This document shows positions 1-9,869 of a DNA stretch of 64,000 nucleotides, one piece after another (position 1 is the first letter of the stretch; every line of letters starts with the position of its first letter). The translations under genes were made by a program, and so were the position numbers. Source of the DNA: Crithidia fasciculata (lineage: Eukaryota; Euglenozoa; Kinetoplastea; Trypanosomatida; Trypanosomatidae); the NCBI GenBank assembly GCA_000331325.2, contig CM003436.1:2055680-2119679 (forward strand), read 5' to 3'. Below the pieces are notes generated by a model, which ran no database searches, was not told the DNA's origin, and saw only the letters and a list, made by a program, of their open reading frames with translations.

Positions 1-199
1 GCAAGTCCGCTTCATCGACGAGCTGCGGCGCGGCGGGGCCGAGATGATTCCAGCTGCGAAAAAAGCGGGTACGCGCTGCAAAGGTAACAGCAGCGGTGGC
101 GCTGCGTATTCGTCCTCCGCGTCGCTGCCACGCTTGGCCACCTCCTCCGGCACAACACGGAAGTCCGCCTATCCCCTGCAGCGGCCCTTCAAGCTGTAG
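1..199 (+). CDS. 3' end of an unidentified protein-coding gene (partial)
   Basis: An open frame enters from the left edge (first full codon at base 2) and ends at TAG 197-199, giving the last 65 residues of a protein whose start lies outside the window. Codon use is GC-rich at third positions, like the other genes here and unlike the spacer that follows. The tail is polar, basic and rich in Ser and Gly, with no motif I recognise; it looks like a disordered C-terminus. Its orientation matches all the other genes. Function cannot be inferred from this fragment. Confidence 0.6.
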   Translation, partial: QVRFIDELRRGGAEMIPAAKKAGTRCKGNSSGGAAYSSSASLPRLATSSGTTRKSAYPLQRPFKL

Positions 200-1295
200 A
201 ACGAAAGAGTCGAGGAAGGCATGGGCTTTCTGTGCAGGCTTAAAGAGAAGAGATCAACCGAAAAAAAAAAATGTCTATTTCGTCCAACAGAAAGGCACAG
301 GAATTTGCGTGTGTATGTGGGTTCACATGTGTGTATGTGTTGTAGCTGATGATGAAAGATCTTACAACAAAACGAAGGTCGCGTTTTTTGTGAATCAGCT
401 CCACATGTCTCTTGCTTTTTTTTTTCTGTATTTCCCTTGAACCCAACACATACGCACCAGTCTGTGTTCTTTTCTCTCTTATTGCCATAAATTTCCCATG
501 TACATTATAGCAGCGTGGAACACGTGTTTTTTTTTTTTTGCTTACTTTACTGAAACTACTCGCTACTTTTTTGGCTCTGGAAACCACTTGGAAGCTGTAT
601 GGAATGAAAATAAAGACGCCTGCTGCTACAGCACATGAAGCTAGTACTCTTCTCTCCGGTGTAGTGGTTGTTTCGTTATTTCTCCCGCAGAGATTTAAGA
701 GTCACATCTCCTCCAGGCAACATCTGGTCTCCAATCCGGCGAATGGACTTGCAGTGGAGGCTCGACGTCAGTACATGACACCACGAGATGCGCTGAACTA
801 AACGGGCAATACAAACTCCCCTAAATTTGCGTTCACTGCCCCTTTTCCACTGCAATCTTCCTCTCTTTTATTTCTTTATTTCGCTGCATCAAATAGCGAA
901 CGAGCATACGCGCGCTTTTTCCTTCAATCCCTGGTTCTTACCTATAGGCGTACGAGCCACCCAACCTGCCGCTGCTGAAGGGTCTGCCTCACCGCTTGGG
1001 ATTCCGTTTAATCTGCTCAGCAGTATTAGTGAAAGCAGTGGCCTTATACACGCTAGGCACACTCCCTCCTTTCATTTCTGCGAAGTACCGCAAAGCTTCC
1101 CCAACGTTTTCTATCGGAGACGACACAAAAACTGTACTCAAAGCGGTTGTCTCTCTTTTTTCTTTTATGGGGTGGTCGCTTTGCTCTTCTCTCTTTCTCT
1201 AAAAGCCGTACCACCCACTTGCTGCGTTACTGTGCTGCGATATCTTTGTTGAACACACACCTACACACCCGCACACACTACTGCTAATCGTCACG
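200..1295. other. intergenic spacer, upstream gene to USP7-like gene
   Basis: About 1.1 kb of T-rich non-coding sequence. It holds a TG-rich stretch near 308-343, long T runs near 416-425 and 527-539, and pyrimidine tracts at about 1151-1200 before the next gene. Short open frames occur but lack the GC3 bias of the real genes. I see no RNA gene. Confidence 0.6.
1178..1205 (+). promoter_or_regulatory. predicted trans-splice acceptor for the USP7-like gene
   Basis: A CT-rich tract ends at about 1200 and the first AG is at 1204-1205, which would give a 5' UTR of about 90 nt. The USP frame has an in-frame TAA at 1200-1202 and no ATG between it and 1296, so the protein cannot start earlier without splicing. 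Confidence 0.45.
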
Positions 1296-4055
1296 ATGCG
1301 CTCAGGTTACGTCGGCATATTCAATCAGGGTAGCACCTGCTATCTGAACTCTGTCATCCAGGCTCTCTACCACCTGCCAGCCTTTCGCACGCAAGTCTTC
1401 CAGCTGCCCGATGTCGAGAAGGACGCCGTCTCGTTAGCGCTGCGTGACATCTTCGCCCAGCTCGAGGTGCGCAACCGCAGCATCACGACCACGGACCTCA
1501 CCAAGGCTTTTGGGTGGTCTGCGCAGGAGGCGGCGGTGCAGCACGACGTGCACGAGCTCATGCAGCAGCTTTTCGACAGCCTCGAGACGGCGCTGAAGGA
1601 CACGCCGAAGAAGGACCTCATCCGCGACCTGTTCGGCGGTCGCATGATTTATCGCTCCCGCGCCGTGGACGGCGTCGACTACCTCTCGGACCGACTGGAG
1701 GACTTCTACGACGTCGAGCTCGTTGTGCAGGACAAGGCGAACATGGAGGAGTCGCTGCAGCAGTTCTCATCCGGCGAGAAAATCGAAGGGGTGTCGGTGG
1801 AGCTGACTCCTGGCGCAGCCCCGACGCCGCACACCATTGAACGCAGTCAGCACTTCCTCGACTGCCCCAAGGTGCTCCTCATTCACCCGAACCGCGTCGC
1901 CTTTGACATGGAGACGTACGAGCTCGTGACACTGCGCAACGTGTGGAGCTTCGAGGACACGGTCTCGCTCTCCAGCTACCTCGTAGACGACTCCACGCTC
2001 CGCCTCGACAAGGAGAGCAAGGAGAAGATGGCGAAGATTGCGCACCGCACCCACCTTGGCGCACACTACACGCTGCGCTCCATCCTCACCCACGCCGGCG
2101 ACGCGTCGATTGGCCACTACTACGTCTACGTCAACTTTGACGGCGAGTGGGTGCGGTTCAACGACGAGATTGTCGAGGCTGCGAGCGCCGAGGACGTCCG
2201 CAAGTCCGCTTTTGGTGGGCAGTCCATCCAGTCGCGTTACCGGCTCTTCGACAACGAGCGCGCCTCTCTGCTGCTCTATGTGAACGACGACGTGAAAGAA
2301 GAGATGCTTCGGGAGGCGCCGCCGCCGCCTGCCATTCTCGACCTCGGCCGCTTCATCGAGGACGAGCGCACCCGCACGTTGGAAACGCGCAAGTTCAACT
2401 ACTACGTCTGCGACAAGACCATCGTCGACGTCTTCGATGGCGTTGACGGTGCGTCCGACAAGAACCTGCGGCAGTTGTCGGTGCGGGTGCCACAGGGCAA
2501 GCCAACCAGCCCGGTGCTCATCAAGGCGTTGGCGGCGGAGCTGCACGTCGAGCCGGCGCAGCTGCACCTCTACTACCGCGACCGTTACCAGCTCTGCCCA
2601 TGGGCCACGATGGAGTCCATCAGCAACCCCTACGACACCCACTACTCCCACCTCTACGTCGACATCGTGCCCGCCGCTGTTGGTGGTGCTGCTACCTCTA
2701 CGGCTGCTGCCACCACTGACGAGGCAACGAACGCAGAGGTGGACGAGGAAGAGAATACCGGTAGCCCTTTTCTCGTGTTTTTGCGTGTGGTGTCATCGAG
2801 CCACAACGTGGATGTCCCGGTGCACGTGCTGCACTCGATGGCAGAGCTGACGCAGGCGCTCCCGCCACACTGCCACGTCTACACCTACCACAAGAGCACG
2901 CAGGCGCCGCGCCGCATCACCTCGCGCGACGACCTCGTGACCGGCGACAACCTCCTCTGCTGCGTTGGCGAGAACTCGCACCACATGGTGAAGGAGTTCC
3001 TGCGCAATCGGCTGATGATCAAGACGCGCGTCTTTCTCTACGACGAGTGCACCGGAAAGGAGAAGGAGGTGTTCTGGCTGCGCATGGACGACTCGTCCCG
3101 CTACAGTGAGCTGCAGGAGGCTCTTTTCAAGGAGCTGCAGATTTCGAAGGCGGTTCTGCCAAAGGCCGCATCGCCCTTCCACATTGGCTTCTTCAAGCCC
3201 GACAGCAAGACGAGCCACGCCTTCGCGATGCCGCTGCAGGACCGCTACGTGATCCAGCAGACCGTTTATGAGAGGACCCTCACCGACCTCTGGGGCCGCG
3301 GCGAGCACAGCCACAAGCTGGTGATGGCCATCCTGCCCCTGCAGCTGCCCGACATCGACCTCGACATCCGTGTTCTCATTAACGGTGGTTACGGAAAGAT
3401 GCCGCACGTCTACCTCCCATGCGACGTCGCCACCGTCACCTTCCGTACGCTGCTGGAGTTAGCGGTGCAGCAGGTGGGGCCGCACCTCGGCGACCAGGTC
3501 CTCGCCGGCTACAAGGACCAGCTTGCTGGCAACTCGAAGGCGGTGCGGCTGCTGTGGGTGCTGCGCGGGGAGGTAAAGAATGTGGTAGAGGACGACGTCG
3601 ACGAGGAAATTTCGCTGGTGCGGCACGGCATTCTTGTGCTCGACAAGCTCTCCCCCACGCCGTCGGGCTACGCGCGGTACGACGTCTTCTTCTGCCGGCG
3701 ACGCTCGGGTGAGCGCTTCTTCGGCATTCCAACCAACATCAGCGTCAAGGCTGACTTGACGGAGCAAGGGGAGGTCGTGCTGCGCCGCATCGTGAAGCGG
3801 CTTGGCTACCCCGACGCCGAGGAGGCGATGAAGAAGTGGATTCTGTGCGTCATGAACACAACAACGCGCAAGACGCGGACGGCGAGCATGAAGGAGGTGC
3901 TGGCGGACCTGGTCAAGGACGTGGGCGGTGCGCCGTTTGTGTTTGTGGTGGACCGCCCGCAGACGCTGCTGCTCGACGGTGTGGAGGAGGAGGATCGGCA
4001 CCAGGAATCCATCGTGATCAAGTCTACCTCCAAGACGGACCTCTCCGCGCTTTAG
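1296..4055 (+). CDS. USP7-like ubiquitin carboxyl-terminal hydrolase
   Basis: 919 residues; a cysteine deubiquitinase of the USP (peptidase C19) family that removes ubiquitin from protein substrates. The Cys box is at the very N-terminus (NQGSTCYLN, catalytic C15). The His box is GHYYVYV with H274, followed by W285 and F288-N289-D290, where N289 occupies the usual Asp/Asn position. Residues from about 330 to the end resemble the tandem ubiquitin-like domains of USP7/HAUSP, including a segment on inducible hydrolysis by RVFLYDE-type strands near 580. USP7 in animals starts with a MATH/TRAF domain, which is absent here because the catalytic Cys is only 15 residues from the start. Upstream in-frame stop at 1200 supports this start. 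Family call is secure; USP7 rather than another multi-UBL USP is inference. Confidence 0.9.
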   Translation: MRSGYVGIFNQGSTCYLNSVIQALYHLPAFRTQVFQLPDVEKDAVSLALRDIFAQLEVRNRSITTTDLTKAFGWSAQEAAVQHDVHELMQQLFDSLETALKDTPKKDLIRDLFGGRMIYRSRAVDGVDYLSDRLEDFYDVELVVQDKANMEESLQQFSSGEKIEGVSVELTPGAAPTPHTIERSQHFLDCPKVLLIHPNRVAFDMETYELVTLRNVWSFEDTVSLSSYLVDDSTLRLDKESKEKMAKIAHRTHLGAHYTLRSILTHAGDASIGHYYVYVNFDGEWVRFNDEIVEAASAEDVRKSAFGGQSIQSRYRLFDNERASLLLYVNDDVKEEMLREAPPPPAILDLGRFIEDERTRTLETRKFNYYVCDKTIVDVFDGVDGASDKNLRQLSVRVPQGKPTSPVLIKALAAELHVEPAQLHLYYRDRYQLCPWATMESISNPYDTHYSHLYVDIVPAAVGGAATSTAAATTDEATNAEVDEEENTGSPFLVFLRVVSSSHNVDVPVHVLHSMAELTQALPPHCHVYTYHKSTQAPRRITSRDDLVTGDNLLCCVGENSHHMVKEFLRNRLMIKTRVFLYDECTGKEKEVFWLRMDDSSRYSELQEALFKELQISKAVLPKAASPFHIGFFKPDSKTSHAFAMPLQDRYVIQQTVYERTLTDLWGRGEHSHKLVMAILPLQLPDIDLDIRVLINGGYGKMPHVYLPCDVATVTFRTLLELAVQQVGPHLGDQVLAGYKDQLAGNSKAVRLLWVLRGEVKNVVEDDVDEEISLVRHGILVLDKLSPTPSGYARYDVFFCRRRSGERFFGIPTNISVKADLTEQGEVVLRRIVKRLGYPDAEEAMKKWILCVMNTTTRKTRTASMKEVLADLVKDVGGAPFVFVVDRPQTLLLDGVEEEDRHQESIVIKSTSKTDLSAL

Positions 4056-5340
4056 TTTTGTGCGGTTGTGCGGAAGTTGCGATGCGAGAAATAGAACGCG
4101 AGAGAGGGAGAGAAAGGGAGAGGCGAAACGACTCTTTTTTGCACAATGAATGTCTCAACAAGACCTTATTACACGTGTTGGAGATGGCGATGCTGCTTCG
4201 ATACTCTTTGAATAGTTTGTTGCATGAAGTGTTTATTTGATAATTTACCTCTAACGTCATATTCATCAGTGTTGAGAGAGGCGGTGCAGGCGGAGCGAGA
4301 AGGAAATGGAGGAGGCGCGTGACGTTCATCTTGACGCTGGACCGTTTTTTTCTGTCTCTCCTCTTTTCCCCTTCTCTTTCGTTTAATGCGTAGTTGTCTG
4401 CGTGTTTGTGCTGCTCAAAGCAAATGATAAGTCGATCGATGGACAAACGGGGTAATTCTCCCTCTGTGCGTGTCAGGAGAGAAGAGGGCGAAACTGCTTT
4501 GTGGGTGCTTCGTGGTTCTCCTAATAGCGAAGAGAAGGCGATTGCCACCCACCTACCTTTGTTTTTCTTTTTTTTCTTTTTCGTTGTTGTTGTTGGGTGT
4601 GTGGAGAGTGAATGTGTGCGGCGCCGAGAAGCGCTATCGACGCCCTTTTTTTTTTTTCAATAAACATGACGATTTTCAAGTGCCGGATTTGATCCATTTG
4701 TACTGTCTCTGATACACGATGCTCGTCACTACGTTGCTACCTTGTGTGAAGTTCAACGGAGAGCTTTTAATAATAAAAAAAATAAAGTGAAGGTGCGCAC
4801 TGTATTGAGAGAGGGAAAGAGAGAGACGACGGTTCACGGAGTTGCTTGAGCGAGGCGGAAGGCAGCGACAAAAGCACAATCAACTGCTGCTCGTTTGCGT
4901 GTTGTAAGCAGCGCATTGCTTCGTAGTCCTGAGAAGACGGCGCAAGCTGAGAGTTGCGCGTGGTGGATGACGATGGTATTGGAGGCGAAACGTCGATGTA
5001 ACGCGGGTACATTTGTTGCCCATGCAAGCGTCTCCTGTTGCTGCTCGCATCCTTATTTCTTTTCTTACAAAGCCGTACGTCTTGTAAGAGGACTTGCAAT
5101 TCTCATCTCACCAGCCTATCGCAGAGCACATGAGACGCCTTTCTTACTTTCTCTCTCCGTTTTCCCTTTCTCAAGCGAGGTCTTGACAGTCGTGACGAGA
5201 AGATTCCTAAACGTGTGGCGCCTCGCTGACATTTGAGTACGCCTCACTCTCACCAACTCCTTTGCGCTTTTTTTTTTTACATTTCCCCGCACACGTAGAA
5301 CATCACCTCTTTCTCTTTCTCCTTGCTCTTTTAAGGCGCC
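4056..5340. other. intergenic spacer, USP7-like gene to DNAI7
   Basis: About 1.3 kb without a convincing gene. It shows a GA-rich stretch near 4099-4125, T runs near 4567-4580 and 4648-4658, an A-rich block near 4769-4787, and a CT-rich tract at about 5306-5332 just before the next start codon. Several 80-115-codon frames exist but have neither the codon bias nor recognisable domains. Confidence 0.6.
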
Positions 5341-7431
5341 ATGCCGCCCAAAGCAAAGGCCACAGAGGAGAAGCCCAAGTCGAAGAAGGCGCTCGCCCTT
5401 CAAGAAGCGGTTGACAAGGCAACGAGCGACGCACAGCAAATCTTCAAGCAGCACGAGCAGCTGCGCGCCAAGGCGGACCAAATCGAAAAGGGTCACCGCG
5501 AAAACCTCTACCTCGATGAGACAGTAGCGCGAGCGCGGCTGAAGCAGGAGCGGCAGCACTACCGCACGCTTCTCGCTGATCTGAAGGCGGAGGAGCTGCT
5601 GGCCTACGCGACCTACGCCAAGCACAGCGAGTGGGAGACGATCTCGGCTGCGTCGCGGCTGCCGGACGTGCACAACCCGGCGGACATCAACTCCTTCCTC
5701 GCGATCTGGCGCAGCCGACAGGCCGCCTACGATACCTATGTGCCCCACACCACCATAATTGCCTCGAACGCGCCTGACGGGTCGGGGGAGAAGAACCTGC
5801 TTTTTGTGCGGGGGGAGCAGCGGCTGCCACCGGCGAAGCGGCGCGAGGAGATGCGCGAGGAGCTCCTGCAGTGCTACGACGCCTACGAGCTCGCTGAGAA
5901 GATGAAGGAGGCAGACGACTTGTCGATTGACGCCGCGGCGACAGCAACGGCGGCAGCTTCGGCGAAGTCGTCAGCCGCAGCGACGCACCGCCGCGAAGCG
6001 TTGGAGGAGGTGTACGCGCTGCTGCGCCACACATTCGACTTTGTCGCCGCCAACGTGTTGCGCTTCTACGACGAGGTGATCGACGGCGCCGATGGCGAGA
6101 CTCTCATGCGCACCGTCAGCGCCGACAACCCTGTCATTAAGTTTGGCATGTGGGTGAAGACGAAGGAGGTGACGCGCAGCTTCACGTCGCTCGCCTTCCC
6201 TGAGATTGAGATCCGGCTTGACCCGAAGCAGATCACGCTGCCGAAGCTGCCTAAAGCGCTGGGACTCAGTCGCGAAAACATCGCGGTGCGGGCAGTGCAG
6301 CTCGGCTTTGACCCTTTCTCCTGCTACGCCACACGGCGCGCTCAGTACTACGCCCTCGACTGCACCATAAAGATGGACCTGCTCAGCTTCGAGGAGCGGC
6401 CGCGGCGCAACGGAGAGTGGCTGCTGCGGAGCGAGACGGCGGAGTCGCACGAGCTGCACATCGAGGAGTACCCGCCCCGCACCGCCGAGGCACGATCAGA
6501 GGACCCGGCGCTGCGCATCTCCTTCGAAGTCCCCCACACGATCGTCGTGCGGCAGCCGAGTCTCTTCATCGGCAAGTGGAGCGAGGAGACGCAGGAGTGG
6601 GAGCCGTGCAGCCGGGCGATGCTCGGCGCCTCGTTTGGCAACACAGCACACGTCACCGAGAACCCGCGGCGGGCCACCTTCGTAACGTCGGAGTTTGCGC
6701 AGTTCGCCGTACTGCACGAGACGGTCTTTGACGTTCTCTACGAGAGCTGGAGCCTGAAGCCCTTCGACGGGAACCGCGTGTTAGTGTCGCTGGAGGGCCG
6801 CCACCGCGGCGACGCCACCGACCGCGAGTTCCGCTTCCTTCTCGAGGACTCCAAGTGCCGCCTGCTCTCCCCGGGTGACGATGCGCTGGCGGCGCTGCGG
6901 AAGGGCTGGTGGAGCCCGGCGGTGCTGTTGCGCAAGCTGAAGCAGGCCGGCTTCAACTTTCTCGTTCGGGACGAAGAGGCCGCGTTTCTCGAGAACGTCG
7001 TGCCGAAGTCGCGAAGGTTGGAGGAGAAGGCGTACGCCGACATGGCGCAGTTCTGCCAGTACTTCACCATCGCCAACACCCAGCACAACAAGTACGGCGA
7101 GGACCGCGATATGGCGCTCTTCCGCATCTCCAAGACGTGGCTGCGGCCGGAGGAGGAAGACGAGACCTTCGACATCCCGACGGCGGTGGATGTGTGGCGC
7201 TCGGTGCGCTACCGCGCTGACGACTGCGCACTTGTCGCCTTCACGGAGACGGACGAGACGACGGACCTGAACCTGGTCAGCGGGACCGAGACGCACCACA
7301 ACCTCTACTCGCTGCTCGCACCCATCGAAGGGGAGGAGGACCTGCGTGGCCAGCTTTTCAACACAAACTACCTGCTGCGGCGCTGCGTGACGCAGTTCCT
7401 GCACCTCGTGCGTCCGTTGAGCTGGGGCTGA
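5341..7431 (+). CDS. DNAI7: DNAI7/CASC1-family axonemal dynein-associated protein
   Basis: 696 residues, close to the roughly 716 of human CASC1/DNAI7 (IC97 in Chlamydomonas), a protein associated with inner-arm axonemal dynein. The N-terminal ~110 residues are Lys/Glu-rich and predicted coiled coil, followed by the family's motif around PDVHNPADINSFLAIW (near residue 104). The C-terminal half matches the family in order: a strand ending in SEFAQFAVLHE, then YESWSLKPFDGNRVLVSLEG, then WSPAVLLRKLKQAGFNFLVR, ending in a helical block. An alanine-rich insert is near residues 198-215. This places it in the flagellar axoneme. It starts at the first ATG after a CT-rich tract. I know of no similar family that would compete. 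Confidence 0.9.
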   Translation: MPPKAKATEEKPKSKKALALQEAVDKATSDAQQIFKQHEQLRAKADQIEKGHRENLYLDETVARARLKQERQHYRTLLADLKAEELLAYATYAKHSEWETISAASRLPDVHNPADINSFLAIWRSRQAAYDTYVPHTTIIASNAPDGSGEKNLLFVRGEQRLPPAKRREEMREELLQCYDAYELAEKMKEADDLSIDAAATATAAASAKSSAAATHRREALEEVYALLRHTFDFVAANVLRFYDEVIDGADGETLMRTVSADNPVIKFGMWVKTKEVTRSFTSLAFPEIEIRLDPKQITLPKLPKALGLSRENIAVRAVQLGFDPFSCYATRRAQYYALDCTIKMDLLSFEERPRRNGEWLLRSETAESHELHIEEYPPRTAEARSEDPALRISFEVPHTIVVRQPSLFIGKWSEETQEWEPCSRAMLGASFGNTAHVTENPRRATFVTSEFAQFAVLHETVFDVLYESWSLKPFDGNRVLVSLEGRHRGDATDREFRFLLEDSKCRLLSPGDDALAALRKGWWSPAVLLRKLKQAGFNFLVRDEEAAFLENVVPKSRRLEEKAYADMAQFCQYFTIANTQHNKYGEDRDMALFRISKTWLRPEEEDETFDIPTAVDVWRSVRYRADDCALVAFTETDETTDLNLVSGTETHHNLYSLLAPIEGEEDLRGQLFNTNYLLRRCVTQFLHLVRPLSWG

Positions 7432-8191
7432 GGGCAGTGAAAGACGAAGAGTTCAATGCTGCTGTCGTGCGCATGACATTTGTTGTGATGGAGTAAGTGC
7501 TTTTGTTTTTTTCGCCTTCGCTTCTCGGTTATAGAAGTTGTGTTGCTGTTCTTTCCATGTATACTAGGAGAACTTCTCAATTTTAATTGTTTTCCTCCCC
7601 GTTTTAGCTCGCATCGAGGGACGTTCGTTGCTGTTGCGTCCGTGCGACGCACTAATGTACCTTACCACGCTACATCGACCTTCTATCGGTGCTGCACACC
7701 GCCACAACAAATGAGAAGAGAAAAACAGGCTTCAAGCAACGCAGTTGTCGCTGTGAAGTATCAGTAAGAATGTTTTTGCATTGCGGTTCCGGTATGATAT
7801 CTGTCCGCCTGCCGTCGAAGAAGGTGAAGGAGTGTGTTTTGTAGTAGTTGGTGCTTTTCGACTCTGCCAGGTTTGTGAGCCTCAAAAAAAATGGCGTACT
7901 GCAGACAACCATGAAAAGCAATAAGCAGCGCAGCCTTCGGACTGGACTATCAGCTGAGGGTACTTCGAAGGAAGGTGTGTATCACCACACCTCGTCAGCT
8001 ACTCCTTCCTCGTCCTGATCTACTGTCACTTCTTCTTTTTCATCTATTTTTTGTGTGTTTGTTCCCTGCTGCCTCTTCTTCTCTTACACTCACAGAGTAC
8101 ATAGTGGACGTCGGGATCGTCTAGCTGAGCCGCTGTGGTGGCTTCCTCTCACGCTTCAGTTGTAGGATTTGTTGGTTTTACGCCATAGCCG
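7432..8191. other. intergenic spacer, DNAI7 to J-domain gene
   Basis: 760 nt, T-rich in the first part with a pyrimidine-rich region at about 8000-8095 that could serve trans-splicing of the next gene. Small frames on both strands lack coding bias. No RNA gene recognised. Confidence 0.6.
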
Positions 8192-8986
8192 ATGCTGCGG
8201 CGAACAGCGGTGCGGCGCGTGTATGAGCAGTTCGAGGGCCACATCTCTGGCGACAAGGGGCACATGACGCTGCAGCAGGCCTGCACCATCTTCGGCTTCC
8301 AAATGGATGAGGAGTGGAAGAAGAAAGACGTCAAGAAGCGCTTCCAGAAGCTGGCCCTCAAGTTTCACCCAGATCACGGTGGCACGAGTGAGCAGTTCCA
8401 GATGCTGCGCGAGGCACAGCAGCTCCTCCTCACCCACCGCCACGACCGCGGCAGCGACAACGCGCAGCCCGGCGCAAAGAAGGACGCCGCAGGCGGGGTT
8501 AACTTTCGCCGCATGAACTACGACAACTTGACCAACACAATTCACCGCCAAACTGCCGACCGGCCCGAGTACCGCTCCTTCGGCCTGCAGGACTTCGTCG
8601 TCTTCTTCGTCTTCATCGCCTGCGTCGGCGGCTACTACCTTCATAAGACGTACACGACGCAGATGCGCGTGCTGCGGAGCCGGTGGAGCTACTCGGAGGA
8701 GAAGATCCGCGACGACTACAAGGGCAGGACGGCGTCGGAGTCGGCGTGGCACCCGTGGATGGCGGACTCCGAGACCCGCGACCGGATGGACGACATCGCG
8801 GTGCTGCAGGGCAGCGTGCGGCGGGAGCTGGTGGAGGCGAAGCGGAAAGAGGCGCCGCTGGTGTACACGCCGTGGCAGTCGGGCGGCCCCTTTGCACGCC
8901 ACATGGCGCCGGCGCACTCACCGGAGCAAGCGGAGGAGGAGGGAGGAGGCGCGTCGCCTGTAATGGAGGTAGCTCCGAAGCAGTGA
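8192..8986 (+). CDS. membrane-anchored J-domain (DnaJ/HSP40) co-chaperone
   Basis: 264 residues. The J domain is at residues about 20-85, with the diagnostic HPD tripeptide at H59-P60-D61 inside KFHPDHGG; this motif stimulates Hsp70 ATPase activity. A single hydrophobic segment at about 135-155 (FVVFFVFIACVGGYYL) is a probable membrane anchor. The remaining C-terminal ~105 residues are charged and end in a low-complexity tail. There is no Gly/Phe region or zinc finger, so this is a type III J protein. The short basic N-terminus before the J domain could be a mitochondrial targeting signal, but ER or other membranes are equally possible. The J domain is certain; the compartment and client are not. 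Confidence 0.88.
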   Translation: MLRRTAVRRVYEQFEGHISGDKGHMTLQQACTIFGFQMDEEWKKKDVKKRFQKLALKFHPDHGGTSEQFQMLREAQQLLLTHRHDRGSDNAQPGAKKDAAGGVNFRRMNYDNLTNTIHRQTADRPEYRSFGLQDFVVFFVFIACVGGYYLHKTYTTQMRVLRSRWSYSEEKIRDDYKGRTASESAWHPWMADSETRDRMDDIAVLQGSVRRELVEAKRKEAPLVYTPWQSGGPFARHMAPAHSPEQAEEEGGGASPVMEVAPKQ

Positions 8987-9869
8987 CGCACATTTTTAAG
9001 GCATTAAGCCATTCTTGTGCGTCAAAGATCGCAGGAACTGGGCATCACGTTGTCGCTGCTGTTTATGTTGTTGCCGCTTCTCTGTTTGTTTTGTTTTTTG
9101 CTCTTTTTGTCATCTGCCTTTGGCCCCTCGTCATGAGGTCGGGTATCTCACACACACGTACACATCAAAAACTCAAAAAAAAAACAATCTGATGTATGAA
9201 CATTTTCAAAGCGTCTCGTTTTTTATCTTTGCTTTTTCGTTGCCACCACTCACTGTTCTATCGCCTGTGTCGGTGCAGGTCTGCCCACAGAACAAAAGTC
9301 GTGCGTGCAACGGGAGAAATGAAAACCTGTGTACTGGCCGCGCTAGCTTTGTGCAAGGGTCGGTTGCTGTATGACACACGCGTACTTGGCTTTGGCCTCG
9401 GTGTTGAAATCGCAATTTCAGTGGCTCCTTGGTAGCAATGCCTGCTGACGGAGGTCAATAAAAAAAAACAATGTTCCTTCCTACCCTTTTACCTTCTCTT
9501 TCTCTTCGCTGCGGTTGTTACTTGAATAGCGCCTGTGTAGTACGTTTTGGCTGCTTGTTAAGGCGTGTGTTTTGTCCCCACTGCGCCGGCATCGTAATCG
9601 TGGACGCCGTTCGACGCGGAAGGTTAGCAATCACGCCCTTCCTTTCGAGTTTTTTTTTTTCGTTGCCGCGCACTCTTTCTTGCACCACTTGGTAGTGCAG
9701 TTTACAACACGCTCCTGTCATTTCTTCTAGAACGCGTTGACTTTCTCATCGTGCTCTCTTCTGCGCACTGAAGTATATTATCTGTCCGCCAACGACACAC
9801 AGAGGTGTTCTTTTATCTTAATTGTATTCACACCGTCTTTTAAAGACCAGTCTTTTCATTCCACCTTTA
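8987..9869. other. intergenic spacer, J-domain gene to GRIP gene
   Basis: 883 nt. Contains a CA/A-rich stretch near 9150-9186, an A-rich block near 9458-9470 and T runs near 9650-9660. No gene or RNA recognised. Confidence 0.6.
9805..9845 (+). promoter_or_regulatory. predicted trans-splice acceptor that decides the GRIP gene start
   Basis: A T-rich tract at about 9808-9840 is followed by AG at 9844-9845. An in-frame ATG at 9822 lies upstream of this AG and would be removed, so the ATG at 9870 (or 9882) is preferred. Confidence 0.4.

Noticed and set aside
827-1252. 141-codon plus-strand frame upstream of the USP7-like gene
   Set aside because: AT-rich third positions, Phe/Leu/Ser-rich product from pyrimidine tracts, not in frame with the USP gene, and it spans the predicted splice acceptor.
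4895-5236. 113-codon plus-strand frame upstream of DNAI7
   Set aside because: No GC3 bias or domain; lies in T-rich spacer and likely part of the 5' flank.
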